This document shows, piece by piece, positions 1-8,991 of a DNA stretch of 64,000 nucleotides; the first letter of the stretch is position 1, and each line of letters starts with the position of its first letter. The stretch spans positions 1 through 64,000 of the forward strand of contig NZ_JADYVE010000015.1 in assembly GCF_020193655.1 (NCBI RefSeq), in the 5' to 3' direction. The notes under the pieces are model-generated. The model saw only the letters and a program-made list of their open reading frames with translations, ran no database searches and was not told the origin of the DNA. Origin of the DNA: Ensifer sp. IC3342 (GTDB lineage: Bacteria > Pseudomonadota > Alphaproteobacteria > Rhizobiales > Rhizobiaceae). The translations under genes and the position numbers were made by a program.

Positions 1-280
1 TCCTGGCGGCATAAGCAAGCCCTTGGGCATGGTTGCCCGACGACGTCGCAATAATGCCGTTTGCGATCTCTTCTCTCGAGAGCGAGAGAGCCTTGTTCAG
101 GGCGCCGCGGATTTTGAATGCGCCAGTAATCTGCAGGGTTTCCGGTTTGAGATATAGCTGACAACCAGCGGCTTTCTCGATTTTGTCCGCACGCAATAGC
201 GGCGTGTGCCTGACGTGCGGTTTCAGCCGTTGCTGGGCCTCACGGATGTCCTGAATGGTGGGGTAGTTGCGCATGGTCAT
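1..280 (-). CDS. PLP-dependent threonine dehydratase-like enzyme (N-terminal part, cut by window edge)
   Basis: The visible 93 residues are the N-terminus of a fold-type II PLP enzyme (threonine dehydratase / serine racemase / hydroxyaspartate dehydratase family). They contain TGAFKIRGA, whose Lys is the expected Schiff-base residue, and SSGNHAQG, the usual substrate/PLP loop. The start ATG at 280 overlaps the stop of the upstream ornithine-cyclodeaminase-family gene (TGATG), which implies translational coupling; a second ATG at 274 is also possible. Such a dehydratase paired with an OCD-family protein is known in ectoine (EutB/EutC) and beta-hydroxyaspartate (BhcB/BhcD) catabolism. In both of those the dehydratase comes first, whereas here the order is reversed, so I do not assign a pathway. 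The rest of the gene lies left of the window. Confidence 0.85.
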   Translation of the reverse strand, partial: MTMRNYPTIQDIREAQQRLKPHVRHTPLLRADKIEKAAGCQLYLKPETLQITGAFKIRGALNKALSLSREEIANGIIATSSGNHAQGLAYAAR

Positions 281-1272
281 CACTCAAAAAACTGAAAGAA
301 CGTGCCGACGTTATTGGCTATTGCGTTCTGATAGATTTTGCTGGCTGTCGTATTGTCTTGTATGGCCATCCCCGTGGAATCGAAAATCGTGATTTCGTCA
401 TCACTTTCTCGTCCCGGCTTCCTTCCCAGCAATACCTCGCCGATTTCACCATGGATGTCGTCTCTGGTGATGATGTTTCTATTCAGCGGGTGCCAAGTCT
501 CGCCCTTTTCGGTGCACTGCGCAATTGAGTCGACGACTACTTTTGCGTTCCTGAAGAGCTCCGGATCCAGTTCTTGTTTACCTTGTTGATCTGTACCGAT
601 TGCAACTATGTGTGCGCCGGGCTTTACCCAATCCGCTTCCACAAGCGACCCTTCCCCGCGGGTCGTCGTAATCAGGATATCGGCCTGCTCAACGGCTTCT
701 TTTTTGGAGTTTGCCATGATTACAGGAATGCCAAATTCGCTTTCGATATCCGTCTTGTATTTGGAAAGCGTGTCCGGATTACTGTCCCATGCGTGGATCT
801 CTTCGATCTTCATGATCTCGTTGATCGCCCGGATTTGCATTCGTGCCTGATTGCCTGTCCCGATCGATGTGATTCTTCTGGCATTTTTCCTTGCCAGTGC
901 CATTACGGAAACGGCTCCAGACGCCCCGGTTCTGAGACCGAGGATCAAGCTTCCATCCATAACGCAAATCAACGCACCGCTCTTGGCATCAAACAGGAAA
1001 ATGGTCGCCATGCCATTGGGCACGCCGTGTGCTGTCGGGTTATCAATGAACCCTCCAGAAGAGGCTTTCATGGAGATCACTTCATTGGCTTTGTAGTAAC
1101 CAAGCTTGAAGTCGATTTCCCCACGAGGCGACGGGAGATCTATTCCTATATAATCAGGTTGTTCCACCTGATCACTGTTAAAGGCTTTGTATGCCTCTTC
1201 CACCGCGCCGATGACTTCTTTCATACCGATTAGCCGCCTTACTTCATCCTTCTTAAGTAGCAGCGTTTTCAT
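280..1272 (-). CDS. Ornithine cyclodeaminase / mu-crystallin family protein (EutC- or BhcD-like)
   Basis: A 330-aa protein of the OCD/mu-crystallin family, NAD(P)-dependent enzymes that make or reduce cyclic or simple imines. The Rossmann region carries [11 protein letters not shown], and the C-terminal half holds the conserved [11 protein letters not shown] stretch. The ATG at 1272 is chosen because GAGAGG lies about 7 bases upstream; a longer in-frame reading to 1338 lacks such a site. The gene overlaps the downstream dehydratase, so the two form one operon. Base composition is unusual: a hand count over 301-420 gives 50% GC, against about 68% over 1801-1920 in the next gene, which suggests a separate, perhaps recent, origin. 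Candidate roles are EutC of hydroxyectoine breakdown or iminosuccinate reductase; both are inferences. Confidence 0.85.
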   Translation of the reverse strand: MKTLLLKKDEVRRLIGMKEVIGAVEEAYKAFNSDQVEQPDYIGIDLPSPRGEIDFKLGYYKANEVISMKASSGGFIDNPTAHGVPNGMATIFLFDAKSGALICVMDGSLILGLRTGASGAVSVMALARKNARRITSIGTGNQARMQIRAINEIMKIEEIHAWDSNPDTLSKYKTDIESEFGIPVIMANSKKEAVEQADILITTTRGEGSLVEADWVKPGAHIVAIGTDQQGKQELDPELFRNAKVVVDSIAQCTEKGETWHPLNRNIITRDDIHGEIGEVLLGRKPGRESDDEITIFDSTGMAIQDNTTASKIYQNAIANNVGTFFQFFE

Positions 1273-1505
1273 GCATGACCTCTCGATTTTTGGCTTCATG
1301 GATGCATCGGCACGGCACACCTGTACCGCAATCACCATAGGGGGAGAGCGGGGAGACTAGTGGCCGCATTCGCCGCGAGCTGAAGCAGATTGTTTTGTAT
1401 CGCATAGGGGCTTTGGCAGAGAGTTGCGGCAGGCGCCTTTCCGAGCTTAGGCGAAAATGTTGGAAGCGGCGCTTGCCCAGATTGGTGCCCATGCGGGGAC
1501 CTCAT

Positions 1506-2831
1506 CTAAAAGTCAGCGACTTTACCCCAGGCGGATTTTCGGAAGCGGTCCGGATGGTAGGGGCGGGGATCCACGATCGGCTCGTTACCGGTCACGATGT
1601 CTGCGATCAAGTGGCCGGCGCCCGGACCGATACCGAAGCCGTGCCCGCTGAAGCCGGCGGCGAGGATGAAACCCGGTACGGCGGCGATTTCGCCGATGCC
1701 CGGGACCCCGTCCGGCGTGCTGTCGATATAGCCCGCCCATGCGGCGGCGATGCTGGTGTTCTTCAGGGGAGGCAGGAGGTCGAGCGCGCGGGAATGGGTG
1801 AGGCGAATGGTGGCCTTATCGACCGCGGGATCAAGGATGCGCATGCGCTCCATCGGCGTGGGGGCGTCAAGTCGCCAGCGGGCCAAGGTCTCGTGGCCGG
1901 AGCGGAAGCCCTCAAGCCCGCCTGGCGCCAGGCTGCGCCAGCGTTTGACGAACATCGGCAGGAATTGCGGCGAGAACCTGAGTTGCTGCGGCGTCGGGTC
2001 GACGCGGCCGCGGCCGCTGATGGCGAGTGTATAGCCGCCGTCGGCGCGGCGCGTCACCGAAACAGCGGCCGTATGCAGCGCATCCGGAAGGCCGATGGCG
2101 CCCGGCGAGACGGCAAGGATCGACGAGCGGATAGCGGCCTGCGGAAAGCGGATACCGAGCTGTCGGCAGAAGGAGGAGGCCCAGGCGCCGCCGGCGAGGA
2201 CGGCCGTTTTCGTGCGGATGGTGCCATGCTCTGTGACGACACCGGATAGGGGACCGCCTTCTGTCTCTATGCCACGGGCGGCGCAGGACTGGTGCACGGT
2301 GCCGCCAAGCTTCAGGATCGCACGCGCGACCGCGGGTGCCGCGCTTGCCGGATCGGCGGTGCCGTCGGTCGGCGAAAAGACGCCGCCCTTCCATGGCTTG
2401 CCGGTTGAGCGGCCGCGCTCGGTCGCCTGGGCGCTGTCGAGCATATGGGTGGTGACGCCGACGGTCCGGGCGAAATCGCGCCAGCGTGCCCAGCCGGCCA
2501 GTTCCTCTTCGCTATTGCTGAGGTAGAGCAGCCCGCAGCGGCGGAAACCGGTGTCCTCGCCGCTCTCGGCGGCGAAACGCTCCCAAAGATCGAGGCTCTT
2601 CGTCGCCATCGGCATTTCGCGGGCGTCCCGGTTCTGCTGGCGGCACCAACCCCAGTTGCGACTCGACTGTTCCGCGCCGATCCGTCCCTTCTCAACGAGT
2701 GCGACCTTCATTCCGCGGCGGGCAAGGTAATAGGCCGCAAACACGCCGACAATGCCGCCGCCGATCACCACGGCATCGGCGGCCTCGGGCAGTTCCGGCG
2801 ATGTATCGACGAGTTTCAGCGGTGCGGGCAT
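1506..2831 (-). CDS. DAO-type FAD-dependent oxidoreductase
   Basis: A 441-aa flavoprotein of the D-amino-acid oxidase (DAO) family, which oxidises secondary or primary amines and amino acids. The dinucleotide fold is at residues 21-40 with GGGIVG at 24-29, and an SSRNWGWCRQQ stretch follows where this family contacts the flavin. The C-terminus has the expected GHGFGIGPGAG flavin-closing segment. It is divergent from the AsnC/Lrp gene at 3067, with 235 bp between the starts, the usual place for an Lrp-type regulator to act. I infer that it starts oxidation of the amine imported by the nearby dipeptide-type transporter. The exact substrate cannot be read from the sequence. Confidence 0.85.
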   Translation of the reverse strand: MPAPLKLVDTSPELPEAADAVVIGGGIVGVFAAYYLARRGMKVALVEKGRIGAEQSSRNWGWCRQQNRDAREMPMATKSLDLWERFAAESGEDTGFRRCGLLYLSNSEEELAGWARWRDFARTVGVTTHMLDSAQATERGRSTGKPWKGGVFSPTDGTADPASAAPAVARAILKLGGTVHQSCAARGIETEGGPLSGVVTEHGTIRTKTAVLAGGAWASSFCRQLGIRFPQAAIRSSILAVSPGAIGLPDALHTAAVSVTRRADGGYTLAISGRGRVDPTPQQLRFSPQFLPMFVKRWRSLAPGGLEGFRSGHETLARWRLDAPTPMERMRILDPAVDKATIRLTHSRALDLLPPLKNTSIAAAWAGYIDSTPDGVPGIGEIAAVPGFILAAGFSGHGFGIGPGAGHLIADIVTGNEPIVDPRPYHPDRFRKSAWGKVADF

Positions 2832-3066
2832 GGGTCGGTCTCCGTTATGAGTGCAGTCTACAGATTCTATTGCCGCGTCGCTGCCGGAGACCGGCGACCC
2901 GGCAGCAGAAGATTCTGTCTTGCCGGAGGATCACAGTCCTTCCTGCTTAGGGCGAACAAGCGAAACGGAATCGACACGTGACGGCAATGTGTTAGGGTCA
3001 TCATCGGGAACATCGCGGCATAATCTGCTGCGGCTCGGACCTCACAACCGCGGGGAGGCGCGTGCG

Positions 3067-3543
3067 ATGAAACTCGACCGGATCGACATCAAGATTCTGT
3101 ACGAACTGCAGAAGAATGGCCGCATCACCAATGTGGAACTCGCCGAGCTGGTCAACCTGTCGCCGAGTCCTTGCCTGATGCGGGTCAAGAAGCTGCAGTC
3201 GGAGGGCTATATCGAGGGCTACTCGGCGCAGATCAACGTCAGCAAGCTCGGGCAAACCCTTACGGTCTTCACCGAGATCACGCTGAAGAACCACCGGCAG
3301 ATCGACTTCGCCCGCTTCCTTGCGGCGATAGAGAAGGTCGACCAGGTGATCGAATGCCATCTGGTGTCCGGCGGCTACGACTATCTCTTGAAATTCGTCA
3401 CGGCCGGGATAGGCGAATACCAGACGATCATGGAGCGCCTCACCGACATGGACGTGGGCATCGACAAATATTTCAGCTTTGTCGTGCTGAAGTCGCCGAT
3501 CGTCAAGGCGCACATGCCGCTGACCAGCCTGTTTCGCATGTAG
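3067..3543 (+). CDS. AsnC/Lrp family transcriptional regulator
   Basis: A 158-aa regulator. The N-terminal winged helix (HTH about residues 21-46, TNVELAELVNLSPSPC) is followed by a RAM/AsnC ligand domain (about 65-150). The ATG at 3067 is preferred over longer upstream readings because it gives the canonical MKLDRIDIKIL start of the family. It is transcribed away from the FAD oxidoreductase and towards the convergent transporter operon. Family knowledge says such proteins sense an amino acid and control adjacent catabolic genes, and ectoine gene clusters also carry an AsnC member. I infer that it controls the 1.5-22 kb amine region; its effector is unknown. Confidence 0.9.
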   Translation: MKLDRIDIKILYELQKNGRITNVELAELVNLSPSPCLMRVKKLQSEGYIEGYSAQINVSKLGQTLTVFTEITLKNHRQIDFARFLAAIEKVDQVIECHLVSGGYDYLLKFVTAGIGEYQTIMERLTDMDVGIDKYFSFVVLKSPIVKAHMPLTSLFRM

Positions 3544-3570
3544 GTTTTTAGGTGCCCCACCTGCAGCGCC

Positions 3571-3590
3571 GCGCGTCTTATCAGACGCGC
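3571..3590. terminator. 8-bp perfect hairpin downstream of the AsnC gene
   Basis: GCGCGTCT, a TATC loop and AGACGCGC form a perfect 8-bp stem 27 bp after the AsnC stop codon. No T-run follows. It could end both converging transcripts, or be part of a dispersed rhizobial intergenic element. Confidence 0.45.
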
Positions 3591-3618
3591 AAAGAACACT
3601 GTAGCACTTTGAATGGCT

Positions 3619-3640
3619 GCATGTCTTTGTCCAGACATGC
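3619..3640. repeat. Second perfect hairpin (GCATGTCT / AGACATGC)
   Basis: An 8-bp perfect inverted repeat with a 6-base loop, 28 bp after the first hairpin. I recall the pair, with the GTAGCACTTTGAA spacer between them, as a recurring arrangement in Rhizobiaceae intergenic regions. Its function is unknown; it may serve as a bidirectional terminator. Confidence 0.45.
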
Positions 3641-3679
3641 AGTAGCCCTCTCTCCGTTTTGCGTATGCGGCTGCCGCGA

Positions 3680-3734
3680 GCCTTCTTCGCCCCGCTTGCG
3701 GGGAGAACGCGGCCGGCAGGCCGGATGAGGGGGC
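3680..3734. repeat. RIME-like rhizobial palindromic element
   Basis: The segment contains CCCCGCTTGCGGGG (3690-3703) followed by GGCCGGCAGGCCGGATGAGG. This closely resembles the short palindromic intergenic elements (RIME type) scattered through Sinorhizobium and Rhizobium genomes. It lies between two converging genes. The family name is from memory and would need a search to confirm. Confidence 0.5.
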
Positions 3735-3754
3735 GTTCTGCCCAGCAATGCCGC

Positions 3755-5413
3755 TCAGCGCCGGCAATAGGCCCTGACCAATTCCGGATCCTGCTCGACG
3801 CCATCGAGCCAGGCGGGATCGAGCTTCGGCACCGACGAGAAGAGCAACTGCGAATAAGGGTGGTGCGGCGCATTGACCTTGGTCGGAGTGATGTCCTCAA
3901 CCTTTTTGCCGCCATACATCACGACGATCTCGTCGCAGATCGCCTCCACCACGGAGAGATCGTGGCTGATGAAGATGTAAGAGAGACCGAGCTCGCGCTG
4001 CAATTCCTTCAGCAGCTCGATGACGGCGGCGGCGACCACCGTGTCGAGCGCCGAGGTGATCTCGTCGCAAAGGATCAACTTTGGATCGGCGGCGAGCGCC
4101 CGGGCGAAGTTGACGCGCTGCTTTTGGCCGCCGGAAAGCTCGCCCGGCCGGCGATGACGGAGGTTGCGAGGCAGGCGCACCATGTCGAACAGCTCGTCAA
4201 TGCGGACGCTGCGGGCCTTCGCATTCATCCCATGATAGAAGGTAAGTGGCCGGGCTAAGATGTCCTCGACGGATTTCGCCGGATTAAGCGCCGTATCGGC
4301 ATATTGAAAGACGATCTGCATTTCGCGTAGTTCATCGCGCGAGCGCTCGCGGGCGCTGCGACCGAGTTCCTTGCCGTCGAAGACTATCTTGCCGACGGCG
4401 GCCGGCAAGATGCCGGCAATGGCGCGGGCGAGCGTCGACTTGCCGCAACCGGACTCGCCGATGATACCGAGGTTGCGCCCTTTCTCCACCTTGAGACTGA
4501 CATGCTCGACGGCGCGCACGAGCGGCAGGCCGTCGCTCTGGGACGGACCGTATCCCGCGACCAGGCTTTCGATCTTCAGAAGCGGAGCCGGTGCTGTCTC
4601 GGCTGTGTCGGCAGCCTCGCGGGGCTTTGGTTCAAAGGCGGAGAGGAGTTCGCGCGTGTAAGGGTGCTTGGCGTTCGAGAGGATTTCCTTGGTGGTGCCG
4701 ACCTCCTGTACTTCGCCGCCCTTCAACACGACAATATGATCGGCGATCTGGGCGACCACCGCGAGGTCATGCGAAACGTAGACGCCGGCGATCCCGCCGT
4801 TCTTCATCACAGACTTGAAGGCGCGCAGCACCTCGATCTGGGTCGTTACGTCGAGCGCTGTTGTCGGCTCGTCGAAGATGACGAGCTTAGGATCACCGAT
4901 AAGCGCCATGGCCGCGGAAAGACGCTGCAGTTGCCCGCCGGAGACCTGGTGCGGATAGCGACTTCCGATCGTCTCGGGCTCAGGTAGCGACAGCGCCCGG
5001 AATAGGTCGACGGCGCGGGCGCGCGCCTCGTCGGCCGCCATTAGCCCGTGGATACGGGTGACCTCGATCACCTGGTCCATGATCGTAGCGGCCGGGTTGA
5101 ATGCGGCGGCAGCAGATTGCGGAACATAGGTGACTTCCGTGCCACGCACCCTCGCGCGCTGTTTTTCGCTAAGGGTTGTCATGTCCTTTCCGGCCACCGA
5201 GACACTGCCGCCGGAGATGCGGCAGCCCGGACGGGCATATCCCATCAGCGTCAGTGCTATCGTCGTCTTGCCCGAGCCGCTTTCGCCGATCAGCGCGACG
5301 ATCTCGCCCTCGGAGATGTCGAGGCTGACGCCCTTGATAATCTCGACCCGGCGGCCCGAATCGGTGGTGGCTTCGACCTTCAGGTCACGGATTTGTACGA
5401 GATTGGCCATCAT
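3755..5413 (-). CDS. Dipeptide/oligopeptide-type ABC transporter, fused two-domain ATPase (DppD-DppF)
   Basis: A 552-aa protein with two complete ABC ATPase domains that energises the importer encoded upstream. Domain 1 has Walker A at residues 43-51 (GESGSGKTT), signature VSGGQ at 157-161 and Walker B ending DEP at 181-183. Domain 2 has Walker A at 319-327, signature LSGGQ at 426-430 and Walker B ending at DE 450-451. The start overlaps the permease stop (ATGA); a second ATG 3 bases downstream sits better behind GGAG. Fusion of the two ATPases is common in peptide/opine/nickel-type systems of Rhizobiales. The cargo is unknown; context suggests an amine or amino-acid derivative. Confidence 0.93.
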   Translation of the reverse strand: MMANLVQIRDLKVEATTDSGRRVEIIKGVSLDISEGEIVALIGESGSGKTTIALTLMGYARPGCRISGGSVSVAGKDMTTLSEKQRARVRGTEVTYVPQSAAAAFNPAATIMDQVIEVTRIHGLMAADEARARAVDLFRALSLPEPETIGSRYPHQVSGGQLQRLSAAMALIGDPKLVIFDEPTTALDVTTQIEVLRAFKSVMKNGGIAGVYVSHDLAVVAQIADHIVVLKGGEVQEVGTTKEILSNAKHPYTRELLSAFEPKPREAADTAETAPAPLLKIESLVAGYGPSQSDGLPLVRAVEHVSLKVEKGRNLGIIGESGCGKSTLARAIAGILPAAVGKIVFDGKELGRSARERSRDELREMQIVFQYADTALNPAKSVEDILARPLTFYHGMNAKARSVRIDELFDMVRLPRNLRHRRPGELSGGQKQRVNFARALAADPKLILCDEITSALDTVVAAAVIELLKELQRELGLSYIFISHDLSVVEAICDEIVVMYGGKKVEDITPTKVNAPHHPYSQLLFSSVPKLDPAWLDGVEQDPELVRAYCRR

Positions 5414-6273
5414 TCGCTCCGATCGCGGATCTTCTGCGGCAGGTTATCGATCAGCAGGTTCACGCTGATCGTGAGGCTGGCAATGGCAAGCGACGGGAAC
5501 ATGACCGCCGGTGCGCCGAAGGGCAGGCCGCCGATGTTCTCGCGAACGAGCGCCCCCCAGTCTGCATAGGGCGGCTGGACGCCGAGGCCGAGGAAGGAGA
5601 GGCCGGAGAGCAAAAGGACGATGAAGACGAAGCGGATCCCGAGGTCGGCAAGAACCGGGCCGATGATGTTCGGCAGGATCTCCGAACGAATGAGATAAAG
5701 CGTGCTTTCGCCACGGATACGGGCCACGGTGATGAAGTCCATCGCATTGATGTTGACGGCAAGCGCGCGGGCGAAGCGGTAGGCGCCTGGGATGTATATC
5801 ACCGAGAGCGTGAGGATCAGCACCGGAATCGAGGAGCCGACGGCGGCGACCACGACGAGGCCGAAGAGCTTGCTCGGGATCGAGTTGAGGGCGTCGAGGA
5901 AACGGCTCAAGAGTGTGTCGAGCCAGCCGCCGGCGACCGCTGCGATCATGCCGAGGACCACACCGCTGAAACAGGCGATCGTGACTGCCGCAAGCGAGAT
6001 GCCGACGGTGTAGCGGGCACCCATCAGAATCCGCGAAAGCATGTCGCGGCCGAGGTAGTCGGAGCCGAGCCAAAAGTCGCGGCTCATCGGGCCGAAGTAA
6101 TCGAGGTCGGCGATTTCCCCGACCGGATAGGGGATGATCAGCGGCGCGAAGATCGCGACGAGCGCCCAGCAAAGGATAATCGAAAGGCCGAACATCCCGA
6201 TGATATTGAAGCGATAGCCGAGCCGGGTTCCGGAAATCCGGGCAGACTTGGTCTCAGAATGGGTCATTGTCAT
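5410..6273 (-). CDS. Dipeptide-type ABC transporter permease (DppC-like)
   Basis: A 287-aa inner-membrane permease of the Binding_protein_dependent transport family. A hydrophilic N-terminus and one membrane helix precede the core, and the EAA-type cytoplasmic loop is seen near RIRGESTLYLIRSEILPN. It has a 4-base overlap with the ATPase gene and another with the DppB-like gene, so the block is translated as one unit. An alternative ATG lies at 6267. It partners the DppB-like permease to form the translocation channel. Confidence 0.92.
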   Translation of the reverse strand: MTMTHSETKSARISGTRLGYRFNIIGMFGLSIILCWALVAIFAPLIIPYPVGEIADLDYFGPMSRDFWLGSDYLGRDMLSRILMGARYTVGISLAAVTIACFSGVVLGMIAAVAGGWLDTLLSRFLDALNSIPSKLFGLVVVAAVGSSIPVLILTLSVIYIPGAYRFARALAVNINAMDFITVARIRGESTLYLIRSEILPNIIGPVLADLGIRFVFIVLLLSGLSFLGLGVQPPYADWGALVRENIGGLPFGAPAVMFPSLAIASLTISVNLLIDNLPQKIRDRSE

Positions 6274-7220
6274 CGTAGCCTCGGATTGGAAAGGATGGCG
6301 ATGATGTCGGCTGTCGTGATCAGGAGCAGGTAGCCGAGACAGAAGATCATCGCGCAGCTCTGAATCAGCGGCAGATCGCGGGTCGAGACAGCATCGACCA
6401 TCAGCTTGGCAATACCGGGATAGTTGAAGATCGTCTCGACGATGATGACGCCGCCCAGCAGATAAGAGAGCGAGAGGGCGACCGCATTGACGATCGGCCC
6501 CAGAGCATTTGGCAGCGCGTGGCGAAACACCATGCGCGGCCGGGAGGCGCCCTTGAGCAGCGCCATCTCCACATAAGGCGTGTTGAGCGTCTCGATCACT
6601 GCCGCCCGGGTCATACGGATCATCTGAGCCGAGATGACGAAGGTGAGCGTGATCACCGGCATGGCATAGATGCGCAGCAGATCGGTGAGCGACGTCACCT
6701 CATTGGCGAAGGAAAGCGCCGGCAGCCATTTCAGATAGACGGCGAAGATCAGCACGGCTGAGGTCGCGATCATGAATTCCGGCACGGAGATGACGCCGAT
6801 CGTGAGCACGGTGACGATGCGGTCGTAGAGCGAGCCGCGCAGCATTGCCGCCGTGATCCCGAGCGTGAGTGCGATCGGCACGGAGAAGAACGCGGTGACG
6901 CCGGCGAGCTGGAGTGTGTTGACGAAGCGCCCGCCGATCAGATCCGCGACCGGCATCTCGTTGGCATAGGAGGTGCCGAGGTCGCCCTGCAGGAGACCGA
7001 CGATCCAGCGCAGGAAACGGAACATTGCCGGTTCGTCGAGATGCATGGCTTTGCGCAGACCCTCGACGGCCTCCGGCGTGGCGGCTTGGCCGAGCAGGAT
7101 CGACGCGGTATCCCCCGGCAGGAGCGTCGTCGCGAAGAAGACAGCGAAGGAGACGATCACCAAGGTGATCAGTGCAATGAGCAATCTGCTCAGCACAAGG
7201 GATAGGACCCGGTTGTTCAC
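6270..7220 (-). CDS. Dipeptide-type ABC transporter permease (DppB-like)
   Basis: A 316-aa polytopic membrane protein. The N-terminal helix and the LLPGDTASILLGQ segment are typical of DppB/OppB/GsiC proteins, and the EAA loop is in the second half (LLKGASRPRMVFRHALPN). It overlaps the DppC-like gene by 4 bases and follows the binding-protein gene after a 91-bp gap. The usual gene order of binding protein, B, C, then ATPase is kept. Confidence 0.92.
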   Translation of the reverse strand: MNNRVLSLVLSRLLIALITLVIVSFAVFFATTLLPGDTASILLGQAATPEAVEGLRKAMHLDEPAMFRFLRWIVGLLQGDLGTSYANEMPVADLIGGRFVNTLQLAGVTAFFSVPIALTLGITAAMLRGSLYDRIVTVLTIGVISVPEFMIATSAVLIFAVYLKWLPALSFANEVTSLTDLLRIYAMPVITLTFVISAQMIRMTRAAVIETLNTPYVEMALLKGASRPRMVFRHALPNALGPIVNAVALSLSYLLGGVIIVETIFNYPGIAKLMVDAVSTRDLPLIQSCAMIFCLGYLLLITTADIIAILSNPRLR

Positions 7221-7311
7221 GCGCGCTCCCTTTCCGCTTTCAAGACAGGTTTCGAACCATCATGCCCGGGGCCGCAGCGTTGCGGCTGCAGCCCCAAGCC
7301 CGGTTACTCAA

Positions 7312-8922
7312 TCAGGCTTCGAGCCAGACATATTCCGCAAAAGCATAGCCCATCTGTCCGCCGAGCGGGTTGGCCTCCAAGCCCTTGAGCTTGCTGGTGA
7401 TCGCGTCGACATTGGAGATATAGGCCGGAATGATGGTGCCGGCTTCGTTGGCGACCATCACCTGCATCTCGTTGTAGATCGCCTTGCGCTTCTCCTGGTC
7501 GAGCGAGCCGCGCGCCTCGATCAGCATCTTATCGAATTTCTCCGACTTATACTGGCTCTCGTTCCACGGAGCCTCCGAGGCGTAGAGCAGCGAGAAGAGG
7601 ATATCGGGCGTCGGACGCGGGTTGATATTGCCGAAGTGGACCGGCGCCTTCAGCCAGTAATTATCCCAGTAGCCGTCGGCGGGAACGCGCTGGACATCGA
7701 GCTTCAAGCCGATCTCGGCAGCGGAAGCCTGTATGATCATCGCCATATCGATCGCCGAGTTCGCTGCATCGGAGGCAACCACCGGTATCGACTGGCCGAG
7801 CGCGCCGGCCTTCTCGAAGTGGAACTTGGCTTTCTCGGGATCAAAGGCGCGCGGCTTCAGGTCCGGATTGTGATAGAAGTTTGCCGGGGATACCGGCTGG
7901 TCGTTACCGACCTCGCCCAAGCCGCGCAGCGCCGATTTGACGATCTGCTCGCGGTTGACGAGGTACCTCATACCCTCGACGAAGTCGCGTTTGCTGCCGG
8001 GTTCCATGTCCAACCGCATGTTCAGATTGGTGTAGTTACCGGAGGTGGTCTTCGAGAGCACGAACCCGTCGCCCTGGCTCTCGACCAGGCGCATGGAACG
8101 GGGATTGATCGTGGCGGCGAGGTGGATGTCGCCGGACAAGAGTGCATTCACCCGGGAACTGTCGTCGCTGATCGCGAAATATTCGAAGGAATCGACGTTC
8201 GGTCCGGACTTCCAGTAGTTCTTGTTCTTGATGCCGACGGAGCGCACGCCGGGCTCGAAGACTTCTCTTACGAATGCGCCCGTGCCGTTCCCCTTCGAGA
8301 AGTCGGTGGTGCCGTCGGCGACGATCATGAAGTGGTGCATCGAGAAGATCGTCGGCAGGTCTGCGTTCGCGTTGGCGAGCGTAATCTCGACGGTCTGCTT
8401 GTCGACCGCCTTGAAGCGGGTCATCTGGGCGGCGATCTTCGCGACCTTCGATCCGATGGACGGGTCGAGATGACGCTTCAGCGAGAAGATCACATCGTCT
8501 GCTGTTAGGGGCTTGCCGTCATGGAAGGTGACGCCCTTCCTCAGCTTGACGGTCCAGGTCTTCGCATCCTTGGTTTCGATCGCTTCAGCCAGCTCCATCT
8601 GTGGCGTACCGCTTTTGTCGAGGAAGGTGAGGCGGTTATAAAAGGAGCAGCAGCGAACATAGTCGGTGGAGAGCGATGCCTTAGCCGGGTCGAGCGTGTC
8701 GGCGGTCGAGGATGACCAGCCGGCCGCCTTGAGCGCGCCGCCGGCGACCGGTGTTGCCGCAACCGCATTACCGGCTCGGCCGAGTACCAGGCTGCCGGCG
8801 GAGAGGGCGACACCGCCCGCGAGCATCATCTGCAGCAGTTCGCGTCGCGTTGCGCCGCGGCGAATGGCGTTTTCGACCATAGTGTCGTCGGATCTGGTCC
8901 AATTGGTGATCTTGTCGTTCAT
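7312..8922 (-). CDS. Tat-exported substrate-binding protein of dipeptide-type ABC transporter (SBP_bac_5)
   Basis: A 536-aa periplasmic binding protein of the oligopeptide/nickel class. The N-terminus carries a twin-arginine signal (RRELLQM, arginines 26-27) and a hydrophobic stretch ending near AVA at about residue 55, so export through Tat is likely. The family signature is seen in the first lobe (RKGVTFHDGKPLTADDVIFSLKRHLD). It is the first gene of the transporter operon, and 69 bp separate it from the upstream HAD gene. It decides the specificity of the system, but the ligand cannot be read directly. Confidence 0.92.
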   Translation of the reverse strand: MNDKITNWTRSDDTMVENAIRRGATRRELLQMMLAGGVALSAGSLVLGRAGNAVAATPVAGGALKAAGWSSSTADTLDPAKASLSTDYVRCCSFYNRLTFLDKSGTPQMELAEAIETKDAKTWTVKLRKGVTFHDGKPLTADDVIFSLKRHLDPSIGSKVAKIAAQMTRFKAVDKQTVEITLANANADLPTIFSMHHFMIVADGTTDFSKGNGTGAFVREVFEPGVRSVGIKNKNYWKSGPNVDSFEYFAISDDSSRVNALLSGDIHLAATINPRSMRLVESQGDGFVLSKTTSGNYTNLNMRLDMEPGSKRDFVEGMRYLVNREQIVKSALRGLGEVGNDQPVSPANFYHNPDLKPRAFDPEKAKFHFEKAGALGQSIPVVASDAANSAIDMAMIIQASAAEIGLKLDVQRVPADGYWDNYWLKAPVHFGNINPRPTPDILFSLLYASEAPWNESQYKSEKFDKMLIEARGSLDQEKRKAIYNEMQVMVANEAGTIIPAYISNVDAITSKLKGLEANPLGGQMGYAFAEYVWLEA

Positions 8923-8991
8923 GTCATTCCCCTTTCATCTATTGGCGGGCTGCCCTTCTTCCGTGGGCTTCGACCCGATCCGGTGAACTGG

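Noticed and set aside
280..1272. Firm assignment as EutC of ectoine catabolism
   Set aside because: Gene order is reversed relative to eutBC, no eutA/eutD/eutE is visible, and BhcD-type proteins are equally plausible.
6973..8508. 511-codon open frame on the plus strand
   Set aside because: Antisense to the dipeptide-type binding-protein gene and the end of the permease; low-complexity, Arg/Asp/Leu-rich translation.
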